From Brachyhypopomus gauderio (lineage: Eukaryota > Chordata > Actinopteri > Gymnotiformes > Hypopomidae), in assembly GCF_052324685.1 (NCBI RefSeq), contig NW_027506918.1:899501-963500 (forward strand): a stretch of DNA of 64,000 nucleotides, given 5' to 3'. A model generated the notes under the pieces. That model was not told the origin of the DNA and searched no databases. It saw only the letters and a list, made by a program, of their open reading frames with translations. The translations under genes and the position numbers were made by a program. Positions 35,322 through 46,328 of the stretch are shown piece by piece (the stretch's first letter is position 1; every line of letters starts with the position of its first letter).

Positions 35322-36670
35322 TGAGAGAGTGAGTGAGAGAGAGAGTGAGTGAGAGAGAGTGAGAGAGTGAGAGAGTGAGAGAGTGAGAGAGTGAGAGAGT
35401 GAGAGAGTGAGAGAGTGAGAGAGTGAGAGAGTGAGAGAGTGAGAGAGTGAGAGAGAGAGAGAGAGATACAGACTGAGTGATTCTTACTAGTAAGAACGGG
35501 ATGTTCTCAGCTTCCATCTCCTTCTCTGTGTTTCTGATTTGATCTGAAAGAGTTGCTATTTCTCCACTCATCTCCTCAATCTTCCTCCTCATCATGTGAC
35601 TCTTCTGCTCCTCTTCCTCCTTCAGTGCAGCTATTCTTGCTGCTTCTTCATCTCTTAGAAACTGGTGGATCTTCTCAAACTCCTCCTTTATCTGCCTCTC
35701 TGTGTGCTGGGCCTGATACTGGAATGGGAGATGATGAGGAAATATAAACTGTCCAAATGTGTGTGTTTCATTATGGTGTACGTGGACAGTGATCACAGCA
35801 CCATTCAGAACTCAGAGTGACCTTTCACCTTAATGTGTGCTGCTGTTTTCTCACAGACTTGTTTATGTTCCTCTAAGACCTTCAGATGCTGCTGTAGAGA
35901 CTTCAGTGAGGTCTTGAGTTTGTTCTGTAAAATACGGGTTTAGTAGAGGACAGTGTGAGTCTTACAGGACTCATCACTGTATCTGTATAGATGTGCTGGA
36001 GATTTCAGAGATTATAACAACTGGACAGAATGGCATGTTTACTATGATTCCTTTTCATCCTTTTACCGTCAAATGGAGATGTTTGATATATTGTAGCCGG
36101 TTGTATAACCAATGTTTTAATTCTATTATTTTTCAATGTGAATGAAGGTCTGATTTAGTTGTCGGAAATCTCATCATCTGAGAAATTCTATCTAGAATTT
36201 CATGATAATTGTGAACACTGGAAAAACATTTAAAAACAATTAAATAAGAAGTGTACATTTCATACCTTAAAGTCACACACAGCTTCCTCTACTGGACAGC
36301 AGTCATGAGTTTTATGTGCCTTTGAAATCTGACACACCAAACACACAGGCTGTTGGTCCTCCAGACAGAAGACTTTGAGTTTCTCATTGTGCAGACTGCA
36401 GAGAACCTCAGACCCTGCTGAAGATCTCTGAATCCTGCTGGCTTGAAATGCCTCACACAAGTTCTTTAGGACAAGATTACAGGGAGGTTCGTCTCTTGAA
36501 GATCTTCTCCTACAAACTGGACATTCTTGAGATCCCTTGGTTTCCCAGAACTGCTGCAGACAGGTTTTACACACACTGTGGCTACATGACAGTATAACAG
36601 GATCCCTGAAGATGTCACAGCACACAGGACATGAAAACTCTTCTTCTGACAGAGGGATTGTAGCAGCCAT
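31046..36670 (-). CDS. TRIM35/A33-like E3 ubiquitin ligase, unit C
   Basis: Six exons: 36266-36670 (RING, B-box), 35829-35924, 35488-35718 (coiled coil), 35081-35103, 34639-34757 and 31046-31584 (B30.2, stop at 31046-31048). All junctions follow AG/GT; the total is 1413 bp, 470 residues, with no interruption. Exon 5 ([18 protein letters not shown]) is nearly identical to that of unit D. Intron 5 carries a 24-bp minisatellite next to exon 5 and an inverted-repeat transposon at 32094-33464. The RING exon and upstream region are closest to unit B. The start is MAATI; the frame is open upstream to 36721. Confidence 0.88.
32094..33464. mobile_element. Inverted-repeat DNA element, 1.37 kb, superfamily unclear
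   Basis: The ends CAGGCATGAAAAT and ATTTTCATGCCTG are perfect 13-bp inverted repeats. They are flanked by gacgtg on both sides (32088-32093 and 33465-33470), a 6-bp direct repeat. The interior holds GTGACGTCATG-GGATACGGCGACGGGG repeats (32150-32230), a second inverted-repeat element and a poly-C/poly-A tract (33350-33376), but no transposase. Confidence 0.75.
32280..32565. mobile_element. MITE with ~75-bp inverted repeats, nested
   Basis: The arms start TACGGAGCCCGTAAGGTGAC and stay inverted to about the ACGCGT-AACGAG region, some 75 bp each, with few mismatches. The direct repeat aaatat flanks it (32274-32279 and 32566-32571). The centre is under 140 bp and non-coding. The whole could fold into a long hairpin. 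Confidence 0.85.
33480..33917. other. ACAGGGACA-type degenerate repeat in intron 5 of unit C
   Basis: Imperfect repeats of ACAGGGACAGACAC resemble 21285-21420 in unit B at the corresponding place upstream of exon 5. No coding evidence. Confidence 0.6.
33918..34441. repeat. 24-bp minisatellite beside exon 5 of unit C
   Basis: About 22 copies of GTGGGTGGTGTGTAGAGG-GGAGA variants (22-26 bp). Unit D has the same repeat at 51066-51450, followed by the same GATCTCCTCATGGACTGAC sequence. Confidence 0.97.
35222..35466. repeat. (AC)n, (GT)n and (GAGAGT)n tract in intron 3 of unit C
   Basis: AC at 35222-35247, GT at 35283-35315 and GAGAGT-type repeats at 35316-35466. It adjoins exon 3, only about 20 bp from its donor. 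Confidence 0.95.
36266..36670 (-). CDS. TRIM unit C exon 1: RING finger and B-box
   Basis: Complete C3HC4 RING and B-box. It matches unit B in [11 protein letters not shown] and [13 protein letters not shown]. Substitutions such as QASRIQRSS lie in the linker between the two domains. Confidence 0.93.
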
Positions 36671-36721
36671 TTCCTCCAACAGCTGCTGTGCTGTTTCTCT
36701 GTAATGTCTCCTTCTGTACAA

Positions 36722-36739
36722 ACTTCACTTTCACTTTTA
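36722..36739 (-). promoter_or_regulatory. ISRE/IRF-like motif upstream of unit C
   Basis: The minus strand has TAAAAGTGAAAGTGAAGT, the same as in units B and D, about 52 bp upstream of the start. Confidence 0.55.
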
Positions 36740-36929
36740 GATCTTCTGTAAAAAACACAGTAGCACAGGAGAGAGTCAGTCACTGTAGTCCTTTATCCAG
36801 CTGAGGGAGTTTAGACTCCTTTCAGAAATAAGGCAGAAAGAAGTAAATGCCAGAGTTAAGAGGTTTTTATAATATTTATAACTCACTTGAACGTATAATT
36901 AATAAAGACTAGTGTGGCGTTCCAAGATT

Positions 36930-37030
36930 TACTTCCTCAACAAGGCCGACGTGTACAGGGAGGAGGGGCTTTGGTATAAGAGTTAATAAGCTGGTAAACA
37001 TACATGATTTTTCCACCAGATGGCGACAGA
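36930..37030 (-). promoter_or_regulatory. Conserved upstream block of TRIM unit C
   Basis: A GTACAGGGAGGAGGGGC box, a TATAAGAGTTAATAAGC stretch and CCACCAGATGGCG are shared with the other units, closest to B. Confidence 0.4.
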
Positions 37031-37379
37031 GCACCATGACTAAGTGAATCAAGCGACCCTCAGCTGTCTCATATATGAATACATATATTGTTAAAAGCTA
37101 AGACTCCTGACACTGGACTAGCATTGCAAAGTTGTTGATTTCTTATTCACAAATAAGACCTCGGTGTTCAGAGAATAGAATACAGCAGAGAGCATGCAGG
37201 ACCCACATACGACCAGAGAGGGAGCTGGAGTAACTGTGTTCACAGAACCGTGTTCACACTGTAAAAGAGCAGAAACCATGAGGAGCAGAGAGTGGAGGAA
37301 CAGCTCCAACAGCTACATACAGGGAGAGATGGAGATGAAAAAGAGAGCTGATGAGAGAGAGAGAGAGAGATTAATTTCA

Positions 37380-37740
37380 TGAATCTCATTAATTTCTCAT
37401 AAATTTTAATAGCAGGATTTCTACTATTTGCTACTACACCTATCCTTAACACGAGGGTAATCAACAGAAAGAACAAAAGAAAGAAAGAGTAGCGGTCTTG
37501 GTAGACTGCACAAAGCAGTAGGCAGAACCACTCGATCCCCAGCTGTGATTCGCTGAAGCAGCTCCTATAGGAAACGGCGTTGTGCTGAGTGTGCAGGACA
37601 AAATTTTGCTTCTAAATTCGAATTGGTTGAGATTGGAGGATGCCACGCATACATTAGGCAAAAGTTAGCCCTTCGCCAATCGGGCGGTTATTTTATTATG
37701 ACTGCTGTTAACACCACATGAAATGTGCGCTACACTTACA
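37380..37740. other. No gene seen
   Basis: Unassigned sequence between the unit C upstream region and a Tc1-related fragment. Confidence 0.45.
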
Positions 37741-38155
37741 TAAAGGAGGATTTAGCGGTCCTGCTGTTGGGTTGTTGCCCTCCTACGGCCCCCTCCATGT
37801 CTCCTGGTATCTGCTCCATGTTCTGGACACTGTGATGACAGACACAGCAAATCTTCTTGCCACAGCTCACATTGATGTGCCATCCTGGATGAGCTGACCT
37901 ACCTGAACAACTTCTGTGGTTTGTAGACACCACATCATGCTACCTCTATGGTGAGAGAACTGACAAAATACAAAAGTGACCAAAACATCAGCTAGAAAGG
38001 ATGAGAACAGAGAAAAGGTCTGTGGTCACCACCTGAAGAACCACTCCTATATAAGGAGGGGCTTGCTAATTGTCATTTCTACCTGTTGTCTGTTCCATTT
38101 GCACAACAGCAGGTGAAATTGATTCACAATCATTGTTGCTTTCTAACTGAACAGG
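37741..38155 (-). mobile_element. Internal fragment of a Tc1-related non-coding element
   Basis: Positions 38075-38150 match the interior of the MITEs at 23000 and 46030 (TCTACCTGTTGTCTGTTCC). The remainder (37741-38060) looks like the longer non-coding relative of that family. Terminal repeats are missing. Confidence 0.65.
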
Positions 38156-39214
38156 GGTGAGTTTCCCGTAACGTTCTTAATGCTAAGTAGGCCTACTTTG
38201 TAACCTCGTACTTAAGAACATTCTTAAATTTACACTGGTTTCCCAAATGCCTTCGTAACCCACGTCGTACTTAAACTTGTTTGTGAACCTACGAGTGGTC
38301 TGACCCTGTTGTAACTCGCTAAGTTGTTCTTAACCTGAAGTTTACGTGCAGTTCTGTCTGAAAAACAAAAGAGGCTGCTGATTATCCCTTTAAAAACGCT
38401 CCGAACTGCACATGCACGTGTGTACAAACACAAATCCATTAACAGTTAAATGTACTTTTGAAAGGGTAATTGCGTCAAGTAAATTAGATCCAATGTTTTT
38501 AGTTCAATACTGCACATAAATATACATACTAAACTGAAATTATTGTTTTCACAAAACAAACTATTGAAATTGGTTAAACTACAACATAGTATTTATTAAT
38601 TTACAGTATATGCATTTTTTTTTCCAGTGGAACAGTTGTAGAATTCAAATAATATATTGTGCCCCGAGCAATGTTTACAAATTGGCCTACTAAGCTTGTT
38701 AACTCTTAACCAATCAAATTAATTCATTAATTACTTATACATATAAGTAATCAAGATGAATGCTGACAATGGTGGTTATGTGGTGAACATGGCAGCTGCA
38801 TAAAGAATACTGGTTCTCAACCAAAGACATCGTTAAAGAAGATGCCGTAATCAACATAAACAGGCAGCTCGTCTTAACTCAGTTCGGCGTCTAAGTGTGG
38901 GTCAACTTGACCTTCGTGATGATGAACTGTGTGACAGATACCGCCTGCCTAGGGAGGAGATCATGGCTCTCCTTGGTCTCATACAGGAGGAGTTAACAAG
39001 AGGCACCAGAAGAAATGTTGCTTCAATCACACCATTCAGCTACTGACAGCACTTTGTTTTTATACCAGTGGTGGATGGCAGCACTCTTGGTGATGTCTAC
39101 AGTCTAATCAAAGCTGCTGTGTGTAAATGTGTGTGTGCTGTGACTAAAGCTCTTCTGTGACCTGCACCAACATACATCACATTTCCAGAAACAAGGGACA
39201 AGGGATTTCCACAA

Positions 39215-39795
39215 ACAACACCCATCCCCACACACACTCATCCCCACACACACACTCATCCCCACACACACTCATCCCCACACACACACTCATCCCCACA
39301 CACACACCCATCCCCACACACACTCATCCCCACACACACTCATCCCCACACACACTCATCCCCACACACACACTCATCCCCACACACACTCATCCCCACA
39401 CACACACTCATCCCCACACACACTCATCCCCACACACACTCATCCCCACACACACTCATCCCCACACACACACCCATCCCCACACACACTCATCCCCACA
39501 CACACACCCATCCCCACACACACCCATCCCCACACACACCCATCCGCACACATACTCATCCACACACACACACTCATCCCCCCACACACTCATCCCCACA
39601 CACACTCATCCCCACACACACACCCATCCCCACACACACTCATCCCCACACACACACTCATCCCCACACACACCCATCCCCACACACACACCCATCCCCA
39701 CACACACCCATCCCCACACACACCCATCCGCACACATACTCATCCACACACACACACTCATCCCCCCACACACTCATCCCCACACACACTCCCAG
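39215..39795. repeat. 16-18-bp CATCCCCACACACACT minisatellite
   Basis: About 35 units with CACACACACTCATCCCC and CACACACCCATCCCC variants. Copy 1 of the element has four or five units at 26350-26420. The long open frame across it is low-complexity. Confidence 0.97.
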
Positions 39796-39811
39796 CCTCT
39801 TGAGCCCTAAC

Positions 39812-39945
39812 TATTGGTGGTGGTGATGGTGGTGTTGGTGATGCCGGTGGTTGTGATGGTGGTGATGGTGGTGGTGATGGTTGTGATGGTGATGATGGTG
39901 GTGGTGGTGGTGGTTGTGATGGTGGTGATGGTGCCAAGTGGCCTG
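39812..39945. repeat. GGTGGTGAT-type repeat
   Basis: Mixed GTGGTGATG and GGTTGTGATG units directly after the minisatellite; copy 1 has only one or two units (26440-26465). Confidence 0.92.
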
Positions 39946-40773
39946 AAGTGACTCTTTAATTTGGACAAATTCAGGAGTGTGTCAGATGGCAACTGAGGGT
40001 GCGTTTGCTGGTGGACACGTCCTGGGTGACAGTGGTTATCCACTCTGGACCTATTTACTTACTCCTGTCTTGAACCTCCAGACAGAGGCTGAAGAGAACT
40101 ACAACATGGCACACCGGAGAACACGCAGTGTTGTGGAGCGAGCGTTGGGCATTTGGAAAATGAGTTTTCGGTTCCTTCAAAAGTCATCAGGGGGGCTTCT
40201 GTATTCACCAGCACAAAGCTGTGCCATAATAGTGTATGGGCTATGATTTATAACATTACAGTGCAGGCTGGCATACACGTTCCTGGTGAGGACATTGAGG
40301 AAGATGATGAGGAGTGAGGAGAAGTTCACATTCCTGCAATCTTACCAGGAATTGGGAGTGAAGGACATTATCAGGCTGGCTTGGAAACACGAATGCAAAT
40401 GATTAGGGCTGTTTTACTGAAAATAAAATACGGGATACAGTTTTTACGTGTAACCCATGTTTGTGTGTGTTGTTTCTTAGGGAATTAACAGACACTAATG
40501 AATTAATTGGGTACAAGTTATGCTTTTCAATGTGTTTTATTTGACTTCACTAATTAAATGCAACAATAATTAGAGGGAGGAATAAGGAAGGAGGAATTCA
40601 ATAAAATATTTGAAAATCCTTGTCCGTGCACCTTCTATACACTGTGTGAGTAGAACTGGAGTCTGGAAGAAAAATATTAATGTTAATGAAGCTGCCACAA
40701 AACTGTAAAGAATTTGAAAAATTAGATATAAAAATGAATGAGTTTGATTAGCTTTTTCTTTATACATCAGAGA

Positions 40774-41150
40774 TCAGTAACTTCCATTTACATTCACTAT
40801 GGTTACATGGCAAAGTATCTTACCTTGTTCAGTGGGTAACATGATTGGCACAGAAATTGAGGGCCTGGATAACTGAAACTCGGCCATTGAGAGTTGTTTG
40901 GACATTATCTCAAGTTTGGCCCTCTTCAGTTCCACCAGTTCCATATGGTGCCTCTCCCTCTGTTGCACCTGTTCCTGTTTTAGCTGCAGACGCTCTTGTT
41001 CTATCTGCAGCCTTTGGCTTTCAATAGAAATGATCTTCTCACTGCATCTACATTCATTATCAGGAGCAGGTGAAGATCTTTCAGTACGTGGAGCAGAGGA
41101 AGGACCAGGAGATGAGACAGCACTGTTGGAGCGAGAAGAAGGTTACACAG
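40774..41150 (-). pseudogene. Harbinger second-gene (Myb/NAIF1-like) C-terminal remnant
   Basis: On the minus strand the segment QQRERHHMELVELKRAKLEI lies near the C-terminus, followed by QLSMAEFQLSRPS and LPTEQGK. A charged, probably coiled-coil tail of this kind is typical of the DNA-binding partner protein that Harbinger elements encode beside the nuclease. Upstream coding sequence runs into the 33-bp minisatellite. No DNA-binding domain is visible, so the assignment rests on position and composition. Confidence 0.55.
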
Positions 41151-42860
41151 GAGATGTAGGTGGAGGTGAGGTAGGTTACACAGGGGATGTAGGTAGAGGT
41201 GGGGTAGGTTAAACAGGGGATGCAGGTGGAGGTGGGGTAGGTTAAACAGGGGATGCAGGTGGAGGTGGGGTAGGTTAAACAGGGGATGCAGGTGGAGGTG
41301 GGGTAGGTTACACAGGGGATGTAGGTGGAGGTGGGGTAGGTTAAACAGGGGATGCAGGTGGAGGTGGGGTAGGTTACACAGGGGATGCAGGTGGAGGTGG
41401 GGTAGGTTAAACGGGGGATGCAGGTGGAGGTGGGGTAGGTTAAACAGGGGATGCAGGTGGAGGTGGGGTAGGTTACACAGGGGATGCAGGTGGAGGTGGG
41501 GTAGGTTACACAGGGGATACAGGTGGAGGTGGGGTAGGTTAAACAGGGGATGCAGGTGGAGGTGGGGTAGGTTACACAGGGGGTGCAGGTGGAGGTGGGG
41601 TAGGTTACACAGGGGGTGCAGGTGGAGGTGTGGTAGGTTAAACAGGGGATGCAGGTGGAGGTGGGGTAGATTACACAGGGGGTGCAGGTGGAGGTGGGGT
41701 AGGTTAAACAGGGGATGCAGATGGAGGTGGGGTAGGTTAAACAGGGGATGCAGGTGGAGGTGGGGTAGGTTACACAGGGGATGTAGGTGGAGGTGGGGTA
41801 GGTTAAACAGGGGATGCAGGTGGAGGTGGGGTAGGTTACACAGGGGATGCAGGTGGAGGTGGGGTAGGTTAAACAGGGGATGCAGGTGGAGGTGGGGTAG
41901 GTTAAACAGGGGATGCAGGTGGAGGTGGGGTAGGTTACACAGGGGATGCAGGTGGAGGTGGGGTAGGTTACACAGGGGATACAGGTGGAGGTGGGGTAGG
42001 TTACACAGGGGATGTAGGTGGAGGTGGGGTAGGTTAAACAGGGGATGCAGGTGGAGGTGGGGTAGATTACACAGGGGATGTAGGTGGAGGTGGGGTAGGT
42101 TAAACAGGGGATGCAGGTGGAGGTGGGGTAGGTTAAACAGGGGATGCAGGTGGAGGTGGGGTAGTTTACACAGGGGATACAGGTGGAGGTGGGGTAGGTT
42201 ACACAGGGGATGTAGGTGGAGGTGGGGTAGGTTACACAGAGGATGCAGGTGGAGGTGGGGTAGGTTGCACAGGGGATGTAGGTGGAGGTGGGGTAGGTTA
42301 CACAGGGGATGTAGGTGGAGGTGGGGTAGGTTAAACAGGGGATGCAGGTGGAGGTGGGGTAGGTTACACAGGGGGTGCAGGTGGAGGTGGGGTAGGTTAC
42401 ACAGGGGGTGCAGGTGGAGGTGGGATAGGTTAAACAGGGGATGCAGGTGGAGGTGGGGTAGATTACACAGGGGGTGCAGGTGGAGGTGGGGTAGGTTAAA
42501 CAGGGGATGCAGATGGAGGTGGGGTAGGTTAAACAGGGGATGCAGGTGGAGGTGGGGTAGGTTAAACAGGGGATGCAGGTGGAGGTGGGGTAGGTTACAC
42601 AGGGGATGTAGGTGGAGGTGGGGTAGGTTAAACAGGGGATGCAGGTGGAGGTGGGGTAGGTTACACAGGGGATGCAGGTGGAGGTGGGGTAGGTTAAACA
42701 GGGGATGCAGGTGGAGGTGGGGTAGGTTAAACAGGGGATGCAGGTGGAGGTGGGGTAGGTTACACAGGGGATGTAGGTGGAGGTGGGGTAGGTTACACAG
42801 GAGATGCAGGTGGAGGTGGGGTAGGTTACACAGGGGATGCAGGTGGAGGTGGGGTAGGTC
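41140..42860. repeat. 33-bp minisatellite, about 52 copies
   Basis: The unit GCAGGTGGAGGTGGGGTAGG plus TTAAACAGGGGAT or TTACACAGGGGAT repeats without a break. Being 33 bp it keeps frames open: the minus strand reads as an 11-residue TYPTSTCIPCL repeat. Unit variants form higher-order blocks (the series near 41560-41720 and 42350-42500 are alike). Confidence 0.98.
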
Positions 42861-42913
42861 AGGGACTCATTCAACATGTATCCCCCCAGTGATGCCTTGG
42901 GTTGCAGTTGGGC

Positions 42914-42943
42914 CATGGACATAATTTTGATTTCATAGGTGGT

Positions 42944-42974
<31 letters not shown>

Positions 42975-43186
42975 AACAAAAATTGTTGACCAGGGGGGTG
43001 GCAAACGAAGATTGTTGATGGGGGGGTGGGGACGTACCGGAGCGGAGTGTTACCGGAGTACATGTTCTGCATGGTCCTAGCACTAGATTCGTCGCTATTT
43101 AAATATTTGGTTTTAACTGTAAAAACTGGGGGGGACCAAAACCGGCTTTTGAAAAAGTGTGTCCCTGTCCCCCAATTACGTCCGTG
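42914..43186. mobile_element. hAT-type MITE, second member
   Basis: The ends CATGGACATAATTTTG and CAATTACGTCCGTG match the MITE at 14025. The 8-bp duplication agttgggc is perfect (42906-42913 and 43187-43194). A run of about 28 G is at 42943-42970, followed by AAATTGTTGACCAGGGGGG. Confidence 0.93.
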
Positions 43187-43194
43187 AGTTGGGC

Positions 43195-44520
43195 CCAGTG
43201 TCCCCAGGGTTGTTTCCTCTTCTGGTGTGAGGGCTGTTGCAGGATAACTGAGTGGAGACTGAAAAAACTGAAAAACTGAACTGGAAGTTGCGATGCACAC
43301 AGGTTTAATTAATTCCACAGTGAGGAGTGCCTTCAACACAACAGACATTAATAAATAATGGAAAAAAAAAAAAACAAAAAAAGAAAACAAGTCAACATAA
43401 ACTAATCAATTCAATACACAAGTATGAACCAGGCCCTAAAACCCACTCTGCACTCCAAGCCAGCCCACTCTTGAATGACTGTTCTGCCTTTTACACACAC
43501 ATTAGCCCATTGGACTCAACCACCCACCGGCACGCCCGCAGTTAAGGTTTAAAATGTACAAGTTCTAAATACATTTCTCTATTTCAACTTAACTCAAACA
43601 TTTTATTATTTAGTCAATATTTTAGTATGAATATAAAACATTTATTATTAAAACATTCATGCTGGAACCTTAACCCCTTTTCAGAACCATAAAAGCAGGT
43701 CCCCTCCCCCGGCTCAAACATCGGAAATGGAACATTCCACTTGTAACAACCTCCAGACTACATTACCCATCAACCCCCTGGGCTCAGGTCCTTTGGCCTG
43801 TAGGAGGCTGCCAGCATGCTGGAACAAACAGGTAAGTTGAACTAATTTCAAAACCAACAATAAACAGTTAAACACACATGGAATATAGTAATCCTCCACT
43901 ATCAGTTGGCCACCCTGAATAGTGCAAGATAATCACAGTTGTTTATTTGTTTTTCAGAGTCCTGACAAGGTGTTTGCCACTGCAGCCCTGTGGGTACCAA
44001 TAAAAGAGTCATTAAAACTTTGAGGTTGTCTTGTGTTTCTGTCCATTACAATAATTCACAACATGGAACGTACGAGAGCTCCGTTATAGGGCTGTTGTAG
44101 ATGATTGACCTCCACCACTCTTAGTCCTCTCTTTCCTGAGTTCTGCTCCCTTTCTTTCTGCATGACTAGTGAAGTCATGACATTTATTTTTCCATCACAG
44201 ATCTCTTATATCCACTGCAGGCACTTATTTTCCAGCCAATGTCTTCCATTACTGGCTTTTTTTTCTTTATTTGTTGAGCTTCCCTGAGCTTTGGAGAATA
44301 GTATGCTCTTGTCTTGTTTGCAACTCTTGTCTGCACTATGCAAGTGTCACCTGAACTGTGAATCTCAGGAGTGGGAATGAATTTACATTAACTAAATACA
44401 CTACACAGTAGAATTACAGAACATTAAAACCTTCACTTTGTAGCATGTCAGGTTATATTTGTGTACACTGTATACAATTACACATCTCAACTCCATAATG
44501 AAGATTGTTATGAAGAATAA
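43195..44520. other. No gene seen
   Basis: AT-rich sequence. A stretch ending AATAAAAGAGTCATTAAAAC and TGTCCATTACA (about 43999-44050) could be the end of a decayed LTR, but no partner or duplication is seen. Confidence 0.5.
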
Positions 44521-44555
44521 AGTATCAATAAACATTTGATCAACTGCAGATGGAG

Positions 44556-45830
44556 AAGAGCAGAGGGTTCAGCAGGAGGATTTAACAGCAGAGGAGGAGA
44601 TCAGGAAAACACTTACAGATCAAACACTTAATCAGGGACAATACAGCAGAGGAGGAGATCAGGAAACACTTAGATCAAACACTTATTCAAGGACAATACA
44701 GCAGAGGAGGAGATCAGGAAAACACTTACAGATCAAACACTTAATCAGGGACAATACAGCAGAGGAGGAGATCAGGAAAACACTTACAGATCAAACTTAA
44801 TCAGGGACAATACAGCAGAGGAAGAGATCAGGAAAACACTTACAGATCAAACACTTAATCAGGGACAATACAGCAGAGGAGGAGATCAGGAAACACTTAG
44901 ATCAAACACTTAATCAAGGACAATACAGCAGAGGAGGAGATCAGGAAAACACTTACAGATCAAACACTTAATCAGGGACAATACAGCAGAGGAAGAGATC
45001 AGGAAAACACTTACAGATCAAACACTTAATCAGGGACAATACAGCAGAGGAGGAGATCAGGAAAACACTTACAGATCAAACACCTAATCAGGGACAATAC
45101 AGCAGAGGAGGAGATCAGAAAAACACTTACAGATCAAACACTTAATCAGGAACAATACAGCAGAGGAGGAGATCAGGAAAACACTTACAGATCAAACACT
45201 TAATCAGGGACAATACAGCAGAGGAGGAGATCAGGAAAACACTTACAGATCAAACACTTAATCAGGGACAATACAGCAGAGAAGGAGATCAGGAAAACAC
45301 TTACAGATCAAACACTTAATCAGGGACAATACAGCAGAGGAGGTGATCAGGAATGCCACTCACGGCTGTGACCGCCGACCGCCAGAGGGCGCCATCACCG
45401 GAATATTGACCTGCACACCTGCATCACCCACTCACCACACCCTACATAAGGACTCTTTTCTCAACACACCAGTGCGAAGTATTGCCTCCCTGTGTTGCGT
45501 ACAAAGCCGTGTTACCAAATACTCTGATATCCTGGTTACTGATCCTTGCTCTGCCCTTTTTGATATACTCCCGTTTGCCTAGCCCCTTTTAGTACCTCTG
45601 CCAGCTGCTCTTGGACTGTTCTGGTTTTTGACTCTCCGTTTTTGCCTTGCCCTTTTGTGCTGCTGCCTGTTAACCCTACGGGGTTGTCCCGTGTTGGAAC
45701 CTCTGTTTTTGAGCCTCTGTGATAAATACCCTCATTATTACTAACCTGCTAATGGATCCTTCTCTACCCTCGGGTTCGCCTCTGTTACAAGGAGACCATG
45801 AAAACACTTACAGATCAAAAACTTAATCAG
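44556..45830. repeat. 58-bp satellite interrupted by a solo LTR
   Basis: About 14 copies of the unit GCAGAGGAGGAGATCAGGAA plus AACACTTACAGATCAAACAC and TTAATCAGGGACAATACA run from 44556 to 45353. The last partial unit lies beyond the LTR (45790-45830). Some units lack 4-5 bases. Confidence 0.96.
45354..45789 (+). repeat. Solo LTR inside the 58-bp satellite
   Basis: The ends are TGCCACTC and CTGTTACA. Flanking repeats aggaa (45349-45353) and aggag (45790-45794) differ at one base, and the satellite sequence resumes after the LTR. Its start resembles the CACGG-CGCCAGAGGGCGCC layout of LTR family 1. Confidence 0.83.
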
Positions 45831-46029
45831 GGACAATAATCAGAATGATCATCACTCTTATACACTTGGTCTGCTGAACATTATTTATTATAGTATCATT
45901 ATGGTAAGAGATTCCAGTCAGGACATCAGATCCATATTTCTCACATGTAATACATTCACATTTAGTGGACTCAATCTTTCTGATGATTCAGGTTATACAA
46001 ATGTAATGATAAAGAGAAAAATATATATA

Positions 46030-46262
46030 TACTGCTCAAAAAAATAAAGGGAACACCAAAATAACACATCCTAGATATCAATCAATAAAAATCTTTGAAA
46101 TCAGTTGAAAATCTCTAATTTCTACCTGTTGTCTGTTCCATTTGCACAAGAGCAGTTGAAATTGATTCACAATCAGTGTTGCTTCCTATCTGAACACGAA
46201 GTGTGGATGACTTGGAGTTACATTGTGTTGTTTAAGGGTTCCCTTTATTTTTTTGAGCAGTG
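46030..46262. mobile_element. Tc1/mariner-type MITE, second copy
   Basis: Same ends as at 23000 (CTGCTCAAAAAAATAAAGGG and TTTTTTTGAGCAGTG), TA at both sides, interior in the opposite orientation. It lies just beyond the unit D stop codon. Confidence 0.92.
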
Positions 46263-46328
46263 TATTATTAAAATTATATATATACAGTATATATAAAAAT
46301 GTTCGTTATTACATGTATGCAGATTAAT

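Larger units (their letters stand above)
38900..40400 (+). pseudogene. HARBI1-like nuclease pseudogene, copy 2
   Basis: The same pieces as in copy 1: YRLPREEIMALLGLI (38938), SKAAVCK-like region (39100), then an expanded CACACACTCATCCCC repeat in place of the first-Asp region, LGDSGYPL (40022), EAEENYNMAHRRTRSVVERALG (40087-40150) and a C-terminal end near 40320 rich in Glu/Asp. Frameshifts and stops make it non-functional. Confidence 0.85.
38158..42870 (+). mobile_element. PIF/Harbinger element, copy 2
   Basis: Left part with GTTTCCCGTAACGTTCTTAA (38164), a nuclease pseudogene on the plus strand, a convergent second gene on the minus strand (from 40968 downward in coding, upward into the minisatellite) and two greatly expanded tandem repeats. 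It aligns with copy 1 but lacks the L1. Outer boundaries are approximate. Confidence 0.75.

Noticed and set aside
39157..39810. His/Pro/Thr-rich 217-codon frame
   Set aside because: It is a translation of the CATCCCCACACACACT repeat inside a dead Harbinger nuclease gene.
41081..43390. 769-codon minus-strand frame as a real host protein
   Set aside because: Most of it is the 33-bp satellite and its start extends into a hAT MITE with a G run, so it cannot be one gene. Only a link of the repeat with the Harbinger gene is kept, as a finding.
44556..45353. CRISPR-like array (regular 58-bp repeats)
   Set aside because: There are no variable spacers; it is a contiguous satellite in a eukaryotic genome.
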